A stretch of DNA of 64,000 nt. Source: Trichomonas tenax. Lineage: Eukaryota; Parabasalia; Trichomonadida; Trichomonadidae. The notes below the pieces were generated by a model, which did not search any database, was not told the origin of the DNA, and was given only the letters and a program-made list of their open reading frames with translations. The stretch covers positions 1-64,000 of the forward strand of contig JALKBU010000120.1 of assembly GCA_023091735.1 (NCBI GenBank), given 5' to 3'. Each line of letters opens with the position of its first letter. Position 1 is the first letter of the stretch. The position numbers and the translations under genes were made by a program. This document shows, one piece after another, positions 62,435 through 64,000 of this stretch.

Positions 62435-64000
62435 TTATGGAGCTTGAGCATCAAGAAGTCCTTCTTCGACTTGATCTGTTGTTCCTTCTTCTTGGTTCTC
62501 TTCTGGCTTCCTCCTGAAGATGTACAATAACGGGATAATTGTGGCGAGAAGGATGAAGCAAACGAGAGAAACAACGAGAACTGTTGTCATCGGGAATGTC
62601 TCGTTAATGACTTCGAAGTCAGGAACCATTGTTGGAGCTGGTGTTGCTGCTGGAAGAACCGGTTTTTTGTCAATGACAACAAGTTGAGCATTCTGTCTTT
62701 CGCTTGGCAAATAGAGTGGCATTGCAGTCTGGTTTGACACAATCTTATATCCGTGTTGTCCATCGGATTCAATATCATAGATATCAACTAGTGAAACAGA
62801 AGGCTCGAAGTATTCAGCGTATTCATAAGTCTTGTTGAGATCGCATTTGTCGTTGTCGTAAGTGAGGTTGACATTTGAGCTTGTCGAGCGATACTTGATA
62901 TCGGTGCATGCTTTAGCAGAATCAACTTTAGAATCAAGGTCAGCGTAGATGTCGTAGCCGTCAACGACAATAGAATGAGTTCTGTCTGTCTCATTATCAG
63001 ACTCGATTGAGTTCTCAGAGAAAATCGTGTTCTCAAGTGAGAGCTCGGATTTGTAGAGAGAAATAGCGATGCCTGTTGTCTTGTGAATCTTGACATCAGG
63101 GAATGAGTGATGATCGATTGTAAGCAACTGTTCTGGTGATGGCGGCTGAATAACCAATCTGACTCTCGATCTCTCGAAATCGATGTCGTTTCTCAAGAAC
63201 TCTGTGTCCCAGATCTGAACTGAAGAGTTCTGAGAGACAACGCAGCCGCCTGTGAAGTATCCTGAGTTGCGTCTGAAGACCGTTCCAACAATAATGACAT
63301 TTGGACAGTTGTAGAATGAAACAGTGCCTTGTGTGAATGCAACGTTCCTGATAAATGTCGCGTCGTTGACTCTCACGTGATCAACATTGTGGCACATGAT
63401 TGCTGACGAGAAAATGGCGATGTTCTGAGCGAACTTAACATCAATAACAGAGAGAGCAGCAGCGTTGCATATCTCGCAAAGACTTGATGAGACTTGGTTG
63501 TCAACGAATTGCGTGTTCGTGATATGTACAGCACCGCCTTGCTCCAAGTCGATGTACATAACTGAGCTGTCATATATGTTTTCGAAGTTGATGTGTTGGC
63601 ACGACCTGAAGTCGCAGCCATCGATCAGAATGTAGTTCAACTTTGCCTTGGCGAAGAAATAGTCTCCATCATTAACGAGTCTTGCGGAGTATCCAGCAAT
63701 CGATGGCATGAATGGCTGAACTTTGTGGTTCGGTGTGAACTGAAGAGGCTCATTTGGAAATGCGCTGTATTCTGTCTTAATGTTACTCCTGAAAGACGTT
63801 GTGTCGAGTGGTCCGAAGATAACGAAGCTGTCTGTGGCGTTGCCTGAGAAGTCTATGTGGCCTTCAACAATGAGGCGATTCGTCGCAGAATAAAAATCAT
63901 TTCCATTATAATCGAATTGTGTTACAAAAGGATCATCGCCTTTAATGATCTGGTTGTTATCAAAGATCAGATCCTTGATGTAAATAGGTGTCTTCACAGG
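62435..64000 (-). CDS. Pmp-like type I surface protein, 5' end outside the window
   Basis: An open frame of about 521 codons runs off the right edge, so the start is not seen. Residues about 1-400 are beta-helix repeats with Pmp-type wording (GGAVHITNTQFVDNQ, ATFIRNVAFTQGTVSFYNCP, TGGCVVSQNSSVQIWDTEFL). A membrane helix (MTTVLVVSLVCFILLATIIP, then LLYIF) and a 26-residue acidic tail ending EEGLLDAQAP follow. Repeats of GGA and FxxN type are the hallmark of chlamydial Pmp-like proteins, which trichomonads have in dozens; they are thought to act in adhesion. The gene looks intact in this window and is more GC-rich than the spacers. Confidence 0.85.
   Translation of the reverse strand, partial: PVKTPIYIKDLIFDNNQIIKGDDPFVTQFDYNGNDFYSATNRLIVEGHIDFSGNATDSFVIFGPLDTTSFRSNIKTEYSAFPNEPLQFTPNHKVQPFMPSIAGYSARLVNDGDYFFAKAKLNYILIDGCDFRSCQHINFENIYDSSVMYIDLEQGGAVHITNTQFVDNQVSSSLCEICNAAALSVIDVKFAQNIAIFSSAIMCHNVDHVRVNDATFIRNVAFTQGTVSFYNCPNVIIVGTVFRRNSGYFTGGCVVSQNSSVQIWDTEFLRNDIDFERSRVRLVIQPPSPEQLLTIDHHSFPDVKIHKTTGIAISLYKSELSLENTIFSENSIESDNETDRTHSIVVDGYDIYADLDSKVDSAKACTDIKYRSTSSNVNLTYDNDKCDLNKTYEYAEYFEPSVSLVDIYDIESDGQHGYKIVSNQTAMPLYLPSERQNAQLVVIDKKPVLPAATPAPTMVPDFEVINETFPMTTVLVVSLVCFILLATIIPLLYIFRRKPEENQEEGTTDQVEEGLLDAQAP

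Noticed and set aside
1..64000. tRNA, rRNA genes and CRISPR arrays
   Set aside because: None could be recognised by eye; no array of regular direct repeats with unique spacers and no clear tRNA B-box context was found. A covariance-model scan could still reveal a tRNA.

Overview
The window looks like nuclear DNA of a parabasalid flagellate (a trichomonad, most like Tritrichomonas). It is very AT-rich, and most genes are single uninterrupted frames. It carries BspA-like leucine-rich-repeat (LRR_5) proteins, Pmp-like type I surface proteins, DM10 and WDR17-like ciliary proteins, a single-bromodomain BET protein, ankyrin and long coiled-coil proteins, and several DNA transposons. The species call is inference from gene content.

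Layout. 0-8 kb: end of a mobile element, a small coiled-coil gene, an acidic protein of unknown role, an SCP/FCP1-like phosphatase, a mini membrane protein and a complete non-autonomous transposon. 8-10 kb: empty AT-rich DNA. 10-25 kb: coiled-coil, ankyrin, dead calpain-like gene, sucrose-type MFS carrier, Pmp-like membrane protein, BET protein, degenerate GT8-like protein, C2/charged-repeat protein, DM10 protein and a hAT-like MITE. 25-32 kb: ubiquitin-like/UBA protein, a BspA pseudogene, then a 3-kb island with three mobile elements between 75-bp direct repeats. 32-45 kb: GRIP golgin, single-TM protein, coiled-coil protein, a pogo-type transposase remnant with a minisatellite, and a coiled-coil protein. 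45-57 kb: PPP phosphatase, VPS9-like protein, small secreted protein, WDR17-like protein, CARMIL-like LRR protein and amino-acid carrier. 57-64 kb: surface-protein zone with an ankyrin remnant, a dead Pmp-like gene, a BspA gene with odd ends, and a Pmp-like gene running off the window.

The genes look like independent single-gene units rather than an operon. Themes are Golgi/endocytic traffic (golgin, VPS9-like), cytoskeleton and flagellum (DM10, WDR17-like, CARMIL-like, coiled coils), uptake (MFS, AAAP) and surface proteins (BspA, Pmp), the last in several stages of decay.

The most interesting signals are: (1) a short motif, GTCATGTAAA / TTTACATGAC with the related AAAGTGACA, found within about 100 bp of many start codons, with five copies in a row at 16208-16325; (2) the same motif packed into the ends of the transposons and forming a perfect 28-bp palindrome at 30098-30125; (3) four kinds of short DNA transposon, two of which I could bound by exact target-site duplications; (4) several surface-protein and protease genes broken by only one or two lesions. 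Starts given as ATG were checked in the sequence. Where an open frame began with a non-ATG codon I moved the start to the first ATG, or to a later one where I say so.
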